The notes under the pieces: generated by a model
Seen by the model: only the letters and a program-made list of their open reading frames with translations
The model's database searches: none
What the model was told of the DNA's origin: nothing
Assembly (NCBI GenBank): GCA_018262505.1
Contig: JAGSYV010000008.1
Coordinates: 1 to 64,000, forward strand
From: Pseudomonadota bacterium
Lineage (GTDB): Bacteria > Pseudomonadota > Alphaproteobacteria > Rhizobiales > Pleomorphomonadaceae
Direction: 5' to 3'
DNA: 64,000 nucleotides
Position numbers and translations under genes: made by a program
Part shown: positions 39,632-49,373 of the stretch, in pieces
How the letters are laid out: each line of letters starts with the position of its first letter
Position numbering within the stretch: the first letter of the stretch is position 1

Positions 39632-42430
39632 TCATGCCTCCTGCTTGTCGAGAAGAAGGCAGGCGGCACCGATGAACACCACCGCGAAGCCGGCGAGCGC
39701 CAGGTCCGATCTGATGAGGTCAAGGGCGCCTACACCCTTGGCAAAGCTGCCGATGGCGATGGTCTGGAACCAGGACGCGGGGAACAACAGGCCCACCCAG
39801 CGGGCAACACCGTCCATCGATGACATCGGGTTGATGAAGCCGGAGAAGTTGACGGTCGGCACGACGCAGAGGATGGCTGCCGCCATGATGGCGGCAACCT
39901 GCGTCTTGACCAATGTAGAAACCAGAAGGCCGAAGCCTGTGGCAGCCAGCAGGTAGAGCAGGACGCCGACGCTCAGTGCCGGGAACGATCCGGCAAAAGG
40001 TACGCCAAAGAACAGGCGGGCGAAGGCGAACAATGTCAGGTAGCTGGCCACCCCAACCGCCACATACGGCAGTTGCTTGCCGATCATGAAATCCACCACG
40101 GAGGCCGGCGAGGCGGAGAAGTTGGTGATCGAGCCGATCTCGCGCTCCCGCGCCACGCCGACGGCGGTCATCGCCGAGGGAATGAGGATCAGCAGCAGCA
40201 TGATGACGCCGGGCGTGATGGCGTCGACCGAGACGAAGGCCTGATTGTAGGCGTAGCGCGGCCGGAGATCGAAGGGCAGCGTCACCGATACCCCCGGACC
40301 GTACCGGTCATGACTAAGCTGCGCCACATAGGTCAGGACAACACCCTGAACGTAGGCCTTGACCGTCTCGGCGCGGAAGGTGTTGGCCCCGTCGATCAGA
40401 ATTGCCACTTCCGGGCGGGCGCCTTTCAGAAGATCAGCGCCATAGCCGGGCGGGATGGAGACCACGAGGCGCAATTCACCGGAAGCCAGACGTCGGTCGA
40501 CCTCCTGTTCGTCCCGGATCGGCGCCTGAGCATCAAAATAGCTGGAACCTGAAAAAGCGTCGATCAACTGCCCGCTCTCGATCGACTGATCGCGGTCGAA
40601 CACGGCGTAGGGCAGGTTTTTCACGTCGAAGGAAATGCCGTAGCCGAACAGCACCAGCAGCAGCAACGATCCGAGCACCGCAAACGACATGCGGACGGGA
40701 TCGCGGAGGATCTCCACGCCCTCGCGGCGGGCAAAGGTCCAAATCATCGATGCGGTCGCAAAATGGTTCCACCGTCGATGCGGCTTCGATGAAGGGGGAG
40801 TGGACGACGGCGCGGCGGTGTCCGGCTGCGGTGCCGTGACCGGTCCCTTGGTGTCTCGGCTGGCCGCCTCGGCGGCTTCGAGATTGCTGATGAACACGGC
40901 TTCGAGATTGGCTGCGCCGGCTTGCCGGACGAGCTCGGCCGGTGCGCCAACCGCCAGTACGCGGCCTTGATGCATCAGCGAAATGCGATCGCAGCGCTCG
41001 GCCTCGTTCATGAAATGGGTGGAGACGAAGATGGTGACACCATCGTTGCGCGACAGGCCGGCGAGATGGCGCCAGAAATCGTCACGCGCCTGGGGGTCGA
41101 CGCCGGACGTTGGCTCGTCGAGGATCAGCACTTCCGGGCGATGCAGACACGCGGCGGCCAGTTGCAGGCGCTGGCGAATGCCGAGCGGCAGGGCCGACGG
41201 CAGGCTGTCGGCGTGGCTAACGAGGTCGAAGCGCTTCAGCGACTCGTCAACGCGTGGTGCGACGTCGGCCGCGGGGAGGCGGTAGAGACGGGCGTGCAGC
41301 ATCAGGTTGGCCCTGACCGTCAGCTCGTCGTAGAGCGAAAAGCTCTGCGACACGTAGCCGACACGCAGGCGGACGCTGATGTCGCCAGCATCGACCGCAC
41401 TGCCGAGCAACTCGGCGCTACCCTCGGTGGCCGGCAACAGGCCGGTCAGCATCTTCATGGTCGTTGTCTTGCCGCAACCGTTGGAACCGAGAAAGCCGAA
41501 GATCTCGCCTTTCTCAATCTGGAAGGACACGTGATCGACGGCGGTGAAATCGCCGAAGCGTCGCGTCAGCCCGGCAGCGGAAATTGCCCAGTTGCCCGGC
41601 TCCGGCTTGCGCGCCGGCATGACGAAGGCAGGCGCCACCGTCTCGCCGTCGCGGCTACCGAGCCGGCGGTAGGCGTCTTCCAGCGTTGCCTCGCCGGTCT
41701 TGGCCAGGATGTCGGCGAGCGGGCCGTCGGCAATCACCCGGCCGTCGTCAAGGGCGATCACCCGGTCGAAGCGCGCCGCTTCGTCCATGTAGGCGGTGGC
41801 AATGATCACCGTCATGCCGGCGCGCTGGCGGCGGATGGAATCGATCAGGTCCCAGAACTGCCGCCGAGACAGCGGGTCGACGCCGGTGGTCGGTTCGTCG
41901 AGCACCAACAGATCGGGATCGTGAACCAGGGCGCAGCACAGCGACAGCTTCTGCTTCATGCCGCCCGACAGCTGGCCGGCCCGGCGTTGGCGGAACGGAT
42001 CGAGACCGGTCGCCGTCAGCAAGCGGTCGAGGCGGGCGGCCCGCTCGGAGGCAGCCAGTCCGAATAGGCGGGCGTGAAAGTCGACGTTCTCGGCCACCGT
42101 GAGGGTCGGATAGAGATTGCGGCCGAGACCCTGCGGCATGTAGGCAAGGCGCGGAGCAACGTCGTCGCGTCGGCGTCGCTCGCGCATCGAGCCGCCGAAC
42201 ACGCTGATCTCTCCTCTCTGCAGGCGCCGCACGCCGGTGAGAAGGCCGAGCAACGTCGATTTGCCGACGCCGTCCGGTCCGATAATCGCGACCGATGCCC
42301 CGCCGGCAAAGTTCAACGAGACATCGTCGAGCGCCACGGTGCTGCCGTAGCGGTGACCGACGCCGGTCGCGATCACCGGTGCATCCGCCGACTTGGCCTC
42401 GTCAGGCCGATCATTGGCGGGCGTCCTCAT
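39632..42430 (-). CDS. ABC transporter, two ATPase domains fused to ABC-2 permease (RbbA/YhiH-like)
   Basis: Two Walker A/signature sets (GPDGVGKSTLLGLLTGV; GSNGCGKTTTMKMLTGLLP) then REREIGSITNFSASPASVVDFMIGKQLPY; start ATG 42430. Confidence 0.88.
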   Translation of the reverse strand: MRTPANDRPDEAKSADAPVIATGVGHRYGSTVALDDVSLNFAGGASVAIIGPDGVGKSTLLGLLTGVRRLQRGEISVFGGSMRERRRRDDVAPRLAYMPQGLGRNLYPTLTVAENVDFHARLFGLAASERAARLDRLLTATGLDPFRQRRAGQLSGGMKQKLSLCCALVHDPDLLVLDEPTTGVDPLSRRQFWDLIDSIRRQRAGMTVIIATAYMDEAARFDRVIALDDGRVIADGPLADILAKTGEATLEDAYRRLGSRDGETVAPAFVMPARKPEPGNWAISAAGLTRRFGDFTAVDHVSFQIEKGEIFGFLGSNGCGKTTTMKMLTGLLPATEGSAELLGSAVDAGDISVRLRVGYVSQSFSLYDELTVRANLMLHARLYRLPAADVAPRVDESLKRFDLVSHADSLPSALPLGIRQRLQLAAACLHRPEVLILDEPTSGVDPQARDDFWRHLAGLSRNDGVTIFVSTHFMNEAERCDRISLMHQGRVLAVGAPAELVRQAGAANLEAVFISNLEAAEAASRDTKGPVTAPQPDTAAPSSTPPSSKPHRRWNHFATASMIWTFARREGVEILRDPVRMSFAVLGSLLLLVLFGYGISFDVKNLPYAVFDRDQSIESGQLIDAFSGSSYFDAQAPIRDEQEVDRRLASGELRLVVSIPPGYGADLLKGARPEVAILIDGANTFRAETVKAYVQGVVLTYVAQLSHDRYGPGVSVTLPFDLRPRYAYNQAFVSVDAITPGVIMLLLILIPSAMTAVGVAREREIGSITNFSASPASVVDFMIGKQLPYVAVGVASYLTLFAFARLFFGVPFAGSFPALSVGVLLYLLAATGFGLLVSTLVKTQVAAIMAAAILCVVPTVNFSGFINPMSSMDGVARWVGLLFPASWFQTIAIGSFAKGVGALDLIRSDLALAGFAVVFIGAACLLLDKQEA

Positions 42431-43422
42431 TTGGCGACCGCTTGCGGCAGATGAACGGTCAGGTTTTCCGGCCAGGTCGCCGCCGGATCGGTCAGCAGGT
42501 AGGCGTTGCCGGTCAGGCCGGATTTGACATAGTCGCGGTAGGTCTGAAGCAGCGACGGATCGATCTTGACTTTGACCCGGTACATCAGCTTGTCCCGCTC
42601 GTCGGCGGTCTCGACGCTTTTCGGCGTGAACTGCGCCTCGGCCGACACGAAGGAGACGGTCGCCGGGATCACCCATTCGCTCGCCGCGTCGAGCACGACG
42701 CGGGCCGGAGCATTGAGATTGACGCGACCGACCAGCCGGGTCGGCAGGAAGACGGTCATGGTGACGTCGGTGAGATCGAGAAGGGTGGCGACCTTGCCGC
42801 CGCTGGCGATGACCTCGCCGCGATTGACCAGCTTGTATTCGATGCGGCCGGCGGTGGGCGCGCGCAGCGTCATGTCATCGATGTTGACTTGGATCAGATC
42901 GACCTCGGCCAGAGCCGCATCGCGGGCAGCCACCGCGTCATCGACGGCGGCGTTGGCGGCGGCAACGCTGGCAACGGCCACGTCGTGTTGTGCCTTGCGC
43001 TGGTCGACCACCGACTGCGGGCCGACTTCCTTGCCGAGCAGTTCGGAGGAGCGCTGCAACTCCACCTCGGCAAGGCCGAGATTGGCTTGCGCCGACACGA
43101 CGTCTGTCTTTGCCTTGGCGATACCGGCGGTGGCGCGGGCGACAGCGGCGCGCGCGGCGGCGCGCTGAGCCAGCAAGTTGGAGGTGTCGAGGATGGCAAC
43201 GACGGCGGCGGCGGCAACAAGGTCGCCTTCCCTCACCCGGATATCGGCGACTCGTCCGGCCAGCTTGGTCGAGATGTCGATGCGTTCGACCTCGATGCGA
43301 CCGTTGGCGACCGTGACGCCGGCCGGCAGCCCGGGATCGGCATAGATGGTCCAGGCATAAAAGCCGCCAGCCGCGACGATAACCAATGCTGAGAGGGATA
43401 GGATAGGAACGAGCTTGCGCAT
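42427..43422 (-). CDS. HlyD-family membrane fusion/efflux adaptor protein
   Basis: GVTVANGRIEVERIDISTKLAGRVADIRVREGDLV; coiled-coil; ATGA overlap with RbbA-like gene. Confidence 0.9.
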   Translation of the reverse strand: MRKLVPILSLSALVIVAAGGFYAWTIYADPGLPAGVTVANGRIEVERIDISTKLAGRVADIRVREGDLVAAAAVVAILDTSNLLAQRAAARAAVARATAGIAKAKTDVVSAQANLGLAEVELQRSSELLGKEVGPQSVVDQRKAQHDVAVASVAAANAAVDDAVAARDAALAEVDLIQVNIDDMTLRAPTAGRIEYKLVNRGEVIASGGKVATLLDLTDVTMTVFLPTRLVGRVNLNAPARVVLDAASEWVIPATVSFVSAEAQFTPKSVETADERDKLMYRVKVKIDPSLLQTYRDYVKSGLTGNAYLLTDPAATWPENLTVHLPQAVAK

Positions 43423-43711
43423 CGTGACCTCTCTCCGGTGCGGGCCGGATAGGGTGAGCCGTTTCAATAGCCGCCATGAGCAACCCTAAATAGAGGGTCA
43501 CGGCCAGGTCAGTGACAACGATGCGCTCCGGTCCCCAACCGTCTCACCATCGGTCGGGAGAAGTCGATCGGTCGGCTTCTATATGGATGTGGGAGTAGGA
43601 AAATACATCAGGCAATTGTGCCATGGCCTTCCAGGTTGCCGTGGTGGGGTCGGTCATCGATCCGGTCGCAGGAGCCCCATGAGAGAACTCACCCTAGAGT
43701 ATCCGTGTTGA

Positions 43712-44650
43712 TCAAGGGGATTTTAGCTGCCATTTCCGACCTTCGCCAAGAAGGGCGTTGGCGAGAACGATGAGTTTGCGCATGATCGCGGTGATGGCGA
43801 TTTTTGCCGGCTTTCCTGCGGCGAGGAACTGATCGTATTTGGCCTTTAGGTCGGGATTGAAGCGGATCGCGACGAGGGCGGGCATGTAGAGAGCTTGGCG
43901 GAGGTTGGCCCGGCCGCCGCGAATGAAGGCGCGGCCGGTCCAACGTCCTGACTGGCGGGCGATCGGCGCGAGGCCGGCCAGACTTGCGGCCTGGCCTGGC
44001 TCCAGACTTCCCAGCTCCGGCATTTCGATCAGCAGGGCGAAGGCGGTGATCTTCGAGATTCCCGGGATGCTGGTTACGATGGCGAACCGCTCGGCGAGGT
44101 CGGCATCGGCTTTGATGATCTGGGTGATTGCCGCCTCGATCGCCACGATCTGGCGCTCGATTTGTTCGAGACGCTGGGTGTTGTGGCGCTTCAGAAGTGA
44201 CATGGTCAGCGCCTTGGCGCGGTTCCTGGCGGCGGTGCGGTCTTTCACCAAGGCTTCGCGAGCAAGGCGAAGCTCCTTAAGTTCGAGCAAAACCTCGCTT
44301 CTGGCCGGACGCGTCTCCAGCTCCAGCACTGCGCCCATGCGCGCCAGCATCGCCGCGTCGAGCCGGTCGGTCTTGGCGAGCTTGCCGGTTGCCTCAGCAA
44401 AGCGGCGCGCTTGCCGCGGATTGACCTTGGCGAAAGGAATGTCGGCAGCACCCAATGCACGCTCCAACGCCCGGTGATAGGGGCCGGTCGGTTCGAAGAC
44501 GACGCGCTCAACAGGCGTCTGCGCCAGCCATTTGATCAGCACCTTGTGGCCGCGTTTGTCGTTGGCGAAGCGCTGGCTTGCGCCGTCGGCCAGCCGGTGA
44601 ACATCGAGATGGTCTTTCGAGACATCGACGCCGATGGTATCATTCTTCAT
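43712..44650 (-). CDS. IS110-family transposase (DEDD), intact
   Basis: TIGVDVSKDHLDVHRLADG, VVFEPTGPYHRALERAL, TDRLDAAMLARMG, IPGISKITAFALLIEMPELGSL, AGLAPIARQSGRW. Confidence 0.93.
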   Translation of the reverse strand: MKNDTIGVDVSKDHLDVHRLADGASQRFANDKRGHKVLIKWLAQTPVERVVFEPTGPYHRALERALGAADIPFAKVNPRQARRFAEATGKLAKTDRLDAAMLARMGAVLELETRPARSEVLLELKELRLAREALVKDRTAARNRAKALTMSLLKRHNTQRLEQIERQIVAIEAAITQIIKADADLAERFAIVTSIPGISKITAFALLIEMPELGSLEPGQAASLAGLAPIARQSGRWTGRAFIRGGRANLRQALYMPALVAIRFNPDLKAKYDQFLAAGKPAKIAITAIMRKLIVLANALLGEGRKWQLKSP

Positions 44651-44855
44651 CTTTTCCGTGCCTCTGCTTGTCATCCGGGGCTCTCCCCCGGGTATCCGTT
44701 CAGGCCAAAGGAAAAGACGAGGGCGATCAAACTCTAAGTCGACCCGTCAAACGGTCCGCGCTTTCACGATCCGTCCCTCGCCGCTGACGAGAGGGCTGCC
44801 ACCCTCTCCCAGCGGTCCTTTTTGCCTCAGCGGCGCAGAAAGTCATAAGACAAGC
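44651..44855 (-). ncRNA. Candidate IS110 bridge/seek RNA region (non-coding 5' region of IS110 copy 1)
   Basis: Non-coding region conserved, inverted, with 44948-45154; contains hairpin CGCTGAC..AGCG at 44782-44814. Confidence 0.4.
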
Positions 44856-44888
44856 GCTGTTCGATCTGATTCAATCAGATCGGCGCTC
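44853..44888. repeat. Palindrome AGCGC tgtt CGATCTGATT-C-AATCAGATCG gc GCGCT
   Basis: 10-bp perfect arms 44862-44882 with one central base, nested in outer AGCGC/GCGCT. Confidence 0.6.
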
Positions 44889-45154
44889 TAAGTTCTTGTT
44901 TGGGAAGCATCATCTTTTCGATCCTCGTTTCACTCCGGTCGAATGATACTTGTCTTATGAGAATCCGTGCCGATCAGGCACAAAGGAACCGCTGAGAGAG
45001 GGTAGCAGCCCTCTCGTCAGCGGCGAGGGACGGATCGTGGATGTGCCAGCCGTTTGACGGGCCGAGCTAGAGTTTGATCGCCCTCGTCTTTTCCATGTGG
45101 CCTGAACGGATACTCGGGGCTTCGACCCGAATGACAAGCAGAGGCACGGAAAAG

Positions 45155-45751
45155 ATGACCAACATTACCATTGGGATCGACATCTCGAAAGCCGAACTAG
45201 ACGCTCATCGCTGGCCCGATGGTGCGACCAGTCGCTTTCCCAACACACCGGTCGGCTTTAAAGCGCTGCTCAGTTGGATCGGCACCGAGGCACCGCGTAT
45301 CGTCTTCGAGCCAACCGGTTCCTACCATCGCGCTCTGGAGCAACGTCTGTCAGAGGCAGGTCTGCCCTTCGTCAAGGTCAATCCCCGTCAGGCCCGGCGC
45401 TTTGCCGAGGCAACCGGTCGGCTTGCTAAGACAGACCGAGCCGATGCGACTCTCCTGGCGCGGATGGGTGCAGTTCTCGACCTGCCGCCCAGGCCAGCCA
45501 GAGACGACAAGCTCAACGACTTGAGAGAGTTGCGGGTCGCGCGCGAAGCTTTGCTCAAGGATAGGACGGCGACGCTGAACCGAAGTAAGCAGCTGATCAT
45601 TGTCCTGCTTAAACGGCAGAACGCCGACCGGCTGGCCGATTACAACACGTCTCGCTCGCATTCCCAGATCGACTGGCGTACGCCGTCCGAGTTTGCGGCT
45701 ACCTTCCAAATCGATCAGCTGAATCGCCTTGTCGAGTTTTCATGGAAATGA
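45155..45751 (+). pseudogene. Truncated IS110-family transposase fused in frame to an IS3-like transposase C-terminal tail
   Basis: N-terminal half MTNITIGIDISKAELDAHRWPDG...LKDRTATLNRSKQ then DYNTSRSHSQIDWRTPSEFAATF, an IS3 OrfB-type terminus. Confidence 0.8.
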
Positions 45752-45786
45752 CTGATTTGCGCTCCCGAGCCCACCCGGAGCATGCC

Positions 45787-47427
45787 ATGACCCCGTTATT
45801 TTCCCTGAAGCCTCTGGTGCTCTGCACTACTATCCTATTGTTCGGCCTTGGGTCTTCGCAGGCCGAGACTCGGGCCGTCGTTGTCGGCATCGACACGTAC
45901 CAAACCCTTACACCGTTACGAGGGGCCGAAGCGGACGCCCGAGATATCCGCGACACCCTTAAAAAACGCCGCGTTGAAGATCTCACCGTCCTTCTCAATG
46001 ATGAGGCCGACCGCTCCAGCATCCTTGACTCTATTGACGCCGTGATCGACCGCGCCAAGCCCGACGACTTCGTCATCCTCAGTTTCGCCGGTCACGGCGG
46101 TCAACTCAAATGGGGCAAGATCCGCCCGGCCTACGCCAAGGAGGGCGACCACTACGAGGCGTTTCTACTCGGAAGATTCAGCGCACCCGACAGCCAGGGC
46201 AAGCCGTACCCAGACGCATCCACCTCTCCTGCAGAACGCATTGCCGGCGTCGAAATGAACATCCGGTTACGGGAGCTCAATCAGAAGGGAGTGAGGACCA
46301 TCTTCGTCATCGACACATGCTTCGCCGACGGCTTGACGCGAGAACCCTATATAGGCAGCCCCGACACAGCTCGAACGTTCCGCGGGAACATTCCGATAAT
46401 GGAATTCCAAAACGGATTGGACCCACTGGCGGCCAGTCTCGCCGCTCTACCGCAATCTCAGGACCCCGATCAATTTAAGTCGGTGGTTGTTCTTGCCGCG
46501 GAAAGCGACAACAACACGACGCCTGAGGTTGAACTACCTGAAGGGTCGGGAAAAAGGCGGGGTGCCTTGTCCTACACCTTCGCCCGCCTTCTGGATGGTA
46601 GCCAAGACGTAGGCGCAAATGGCATTGTCAATCGCAGCCAGCTCGTCGGTTATATTCGGTCAAAGGTATCAATAAACTCGGAGAACCTGCAGACACCTGA
46701 AACTCATCCCCGCTCGGATCCCAATGCGCTAGCCATCGACTTCGCCAAGGATTTTGGTGCAGTCACGATGGCCAAACCAGATCAGGCCATAGCTGCCGTT
46801 CGGATGTTCATCTCCGGGAGCGGTGAGGCCTTGCCGCCTTCTCCACGCCCCGAAGCATTCAAAATCGTAGGCGCATCAAGTGCCGATTCAGCCGATCTCA
46901 TCTACGAGGGTGAGAAGGGCGAGGTCTATTCAGCGCAGCAGGATCTGGTAGCTACGGATGTCAGTCTGGATGGTCTCAAGGATGTCGCAGCAAGCACCTT
47001 TTCCATCCGTCGGCTCGTTGCGCTCAACCTGGTCCCGCACCCGCTTTCTCTACTCGGAGGCGACAAGCGTTATCGCAACGGTGAACGGCTCGTGATCGAC
47101 GCCCGGCCAGCCGACGATGCCGAGTATTTCGCTCTTTTTGACATCAACGGCAATGGTATCGTTCAGCTTCTCTACCCGCTGGAGGATAGGAAGGATTCCC
47201 TCCTTTTGGACGGGAGTGAGCCTTTCAGGGGTATGAAGATTAGCCCGCCATTCGGTCGCGATACGGTGGTTCTGGTCACGGACAAAAAGCCGCTGACCGA
47301 ACTGATCACCAGCCTCAATACTCTGAATTCAAACGTCGCTCCCCTCGAAGCCGTGGACTTCATCGAGAAATACAAGACCGACAGCATGCGCCTCGGCATT
47401 CAGGCATTCTTTACGGGTACAAATTGA
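45787..47427 (+). CDS. Secreted caspase-family (peptidase C14-like) protein with C-terminal DUF4384-like domain
   Basis: Signal peptide MTPLFSLKPLVLCTTILLFGLGSSQA; His motif FVILSFAGHGGQ; Cys motif TIFVIDTCFADG; C-terminal ADDAEYFALFDINGNGIVQLLYPLEDRKDS. Confidence 0.85.
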   Translation: MTPLFSLKPLVLCTTILLFGLGSSQAETRAVVVGIDTYQTLTPLRGAEADARDIRDTLKKRRVEDLTVLLNDEADRSSILDSIDAVIDRAKPDDFVILSFAGHGGQLKWGKIRPAYAKEGDHYEAFLLGRFSAPDSQGKPYPDASTSPAERIAGVEMNIRLRELNQKGVRTIFVIDTCFADGLTREPYIGSPDTARTFRGNIPIMEFQNGLDPLAASLAALPQSQDPDQFKSVVVLAAESDNNTTPEVELPEGSGKRRGALSYTFARLLDGSQDVGANGIVNRSQLVGYIRSKVSINSENLQTPETHPRSDPNALAIDFAKDFGAVTMAKPDQAIAAVRMFISGSGEALPPSPRPEAFKIVGASSADSADLIYEGEKGEVYSAQQDLVATDVSLDGLKDVAASTFSIRRLVALNLVPHPLSLLGGDKRYRNGERLVIDARPADDAEYFALFDINGNGIVQLLYPLEDRKDSLLLDGSEPFRGMKISPPFGRDTVVLVTDKKPLTELITSLNTLNSNVAPLEAVDFIEKYKTDSMRLGIQAFFTGTN

Positions 47428-47465
47428 GCACTTCATCAAGTTCGATTTTGAAGATCGGATAAATA

Positions 47466-48734
47466 ATGAACAAGATTTACCTACCTGCTTTCGGTCTGGC
47501 ACTTTCCATGATCTTCGTCGCGCCTGCGATTTGCTCTGCTGTCCCCACCGATCCCAAAGCCTGTGATCACGCGATCACTGGCAAGATCGGTTCAGCGCCA
47601 GCAATTGTGGCTCTGGCCAAGGCCGGTTTTGCCCTGGACCTAATCATTCACGCCAAGGCGCAAGCGGGTAACATCTCGGTCTCTCCGTTTGGTCTGGCCT
47701 CCGTCATCGCGGGCCTTGATCTCGGGGCTGATGCGAGAACCAACGCCGCTATCGCAGAATTGCTTCATGTCGGCGCCAAGTCGCGCCTCAGTATCAATAG
47801 CTACCGATACGACAGTCGTCGGCTTTCTCGGGCGGAAGTCACCGCCAGCTCGCCGCTATCTTCAGCCAATGCCTTTTTCTACGACGGTCAGCTCAAGCTA
47901 AACGGAGACATAGCAAGCTCGATTGCCGCCGAAAGCGGGTTTGCCGTATCGGCCGTCGATTTCGCCGATCCAAAGACGATCGACCGGGTCAACAGGTGGG
48001 TGTCAACCGGAACCGGTGGTGCCGTTCCCGAGATCATCGAACCAGGCTTTTCCGCATCGCTTGCCGCGATTAATGCCTTCCACTTCTCGGACTGCTGGAA
48101 ATACCGCTTCGACCCGGACTTCACCAAGGAGCGCGCCTTCCATACACTGGACGGAAGAGACACGCCGGTCGCCACTATGGCACTCGACACAACGACCATC
48201 GGTAACAATGCGCGCCTGGCAGTTCGCCAAAAGGGGCGCTTCATTGCCGTCGAACTACCATATGCTGATCCGCGTTTTGTGCTCGACATGGTGACGACCA
48301 CTGACAAGCCGGCAGAGAGGTCCGAGTTCCGGAGTAGCACCGGATTGTTGGCCGGCATCAAGTTCAAGCCGTCAGACGTTCGCCTTACTCTGCCGGCGTT
48401 TGATGACACCGCAAGTATCGATGCCCTGACCGATTTCGACCTTCCCAAACTCGGGATCATAGTGAATTCGTCAAAAGCCTTCTCTGGGATAGCCGAAGGT
48501 ATCCAGCTTTCTACCATCGTACAGAAGCTGGTGCTCAAAGTTGACGAGCGAGGCACTGAAGCGGCGGCCGCCACTGCGGCAATTGCGGTTCGTGGTGCCC
48601 AAATCCTCAAGCCGGCCAAGACTATTGCGTTCGATAAGCCGTTCATCTTTGCCATCCGGCATAAGGAAACCGGAGCAGTCCTGATCAGCGGCTATGTAGC
48701 CGAACCCCATGTCACGAAAACCGAAGTGCGGTAA
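47466..48734 (+). CDS. Serpin-family serine/cysteine protease inhibitor (secreted)
   Basis: NISVSPFGLASVIAGLDLGADARTNAAIAELL; AINAFHFSDCWKYRFDPDFTKERAFHTLDG; reactive-loop hinge DERGTEAAAATAAIAV; FDKPFIFAIRHKETGAVLISGYVAEP. Confidence 0.9.
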   Translation: MNKIYLPAFGLALSMIFVAPAICSAVPTDPKACDHAITGKIGSAPAIVALAKAGFALDLIIHAKAQAGNISVSPFGLASVIAGLDLGADARTNAAIAELLHVGAKSRLSINSYRYDSRRLSRAEVTASSPLSSANAFFYDGQLKLNGDIASSIAAESGFAVSAVDFADPKTIDRVNRWVSTGTGGAVPEIIEPGFSASLAAINAFHFSDCWKYRFDPDFTKERAFHTLDGRDTPVATMALDTTTIGNNARLAVRQKGRFIAVELPYADPRFVLDMVTTTDKPAERSEFRSSTGLLAGIKFKPSDVRLTLPAFDDTASIDALTDFDLPKLGIIVNSSKAFSGIAEGIQLSTIVQKLVLKVDERGTEAAAATAAIAVRGAQILKPAKTIAFDKPFIFAIRHKETGAVLISGYVAEPHVTKTEVR

Positions 48735-48739
48735 ATGTG

Positions 48740-49363
48740 ATGATTTCCAACGACATTTTCGCTGACAACGCCGCAATCGACGCCGACCTAGACGTCTACG
48801 AGGCCATGCTGTGGTCGCGCTTTCACCTCCTGGAAAGTCTCGTTTCCGAAAGCCGTTCTCGTGAGGAGAACGTGATCGACCTATTGCGCGTCGAGCCCAT
48901 GTATCAATTCGTCGAGTTCTTTTATCTCCTGAAAGCGCGTTCAATCGAAACTGTCGACGACATCAGCCAGTACGTGGAAGCCCACAACTACTACATCGAC
49001 ATGCTGACACGTGACGGTGAGAAAATGAAGCGTATGGGTCTGCGAAAGGATCGCTTGCTCGATGCCATCTTCACGGCTGACACGCTGCCGCGCCTCATCG
49101 AGACTTGGAAGACCCGGCCGGGAGTGATTGAGCAGTCGAATCTCGGCAGATTCCTAGTTGCCCAGATGTCGTCGGAGACATGCCGCAAACTGATCATCGC
49201 CTCAACCGAAGCAGGTTTTCTTGATCGAACCAAGTCGCCCTATGGAGCCATGCTTGTGCGCTCAACCGGCGTGTTCGAAAGGATCTTCGGCAACAACCTG
49301 CGTGAACTCCGCGACCGGATCACCGGGATCGGCGGCAACTCGCCCGCGAGCATAACTCTTTGA
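48740..49363 (+). CDS. Hypothetical protein (208 aa ORF), third gene of caspase-serpin cluster
   Basis: Starts within a few bp of serpin stop; helical-looking, no signal peptide; no family recognised. Confidence 0.65.
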   Translation: MISNDIFADNAAIDADLDVYEAMLWSRFHLLESLVSESRSREENVIDLLRVEPMYQFVEFFYLLKARSIETVDDISQYVEAHNYYIDMLTRDGEKMKRMGLRKDRLLDAIFTADTLPRLIETWKTRPGVIEQSNLGRFLVAQMSSETCRKLIIASTEAGFLDRTKSPYGAMLVRSTGVFERIFGNNLRELRDRITGIGGNSPASITL

Positions 49364-49373
49364 AAGACATTAC

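Noticed and set aside
45787-47427. Caspase as part of a CRISPR-associated (TPR-CHAT/Craspase) system
   Set aside because: No CRISPR array or cas genes in the window, and the protein has a signal peptide
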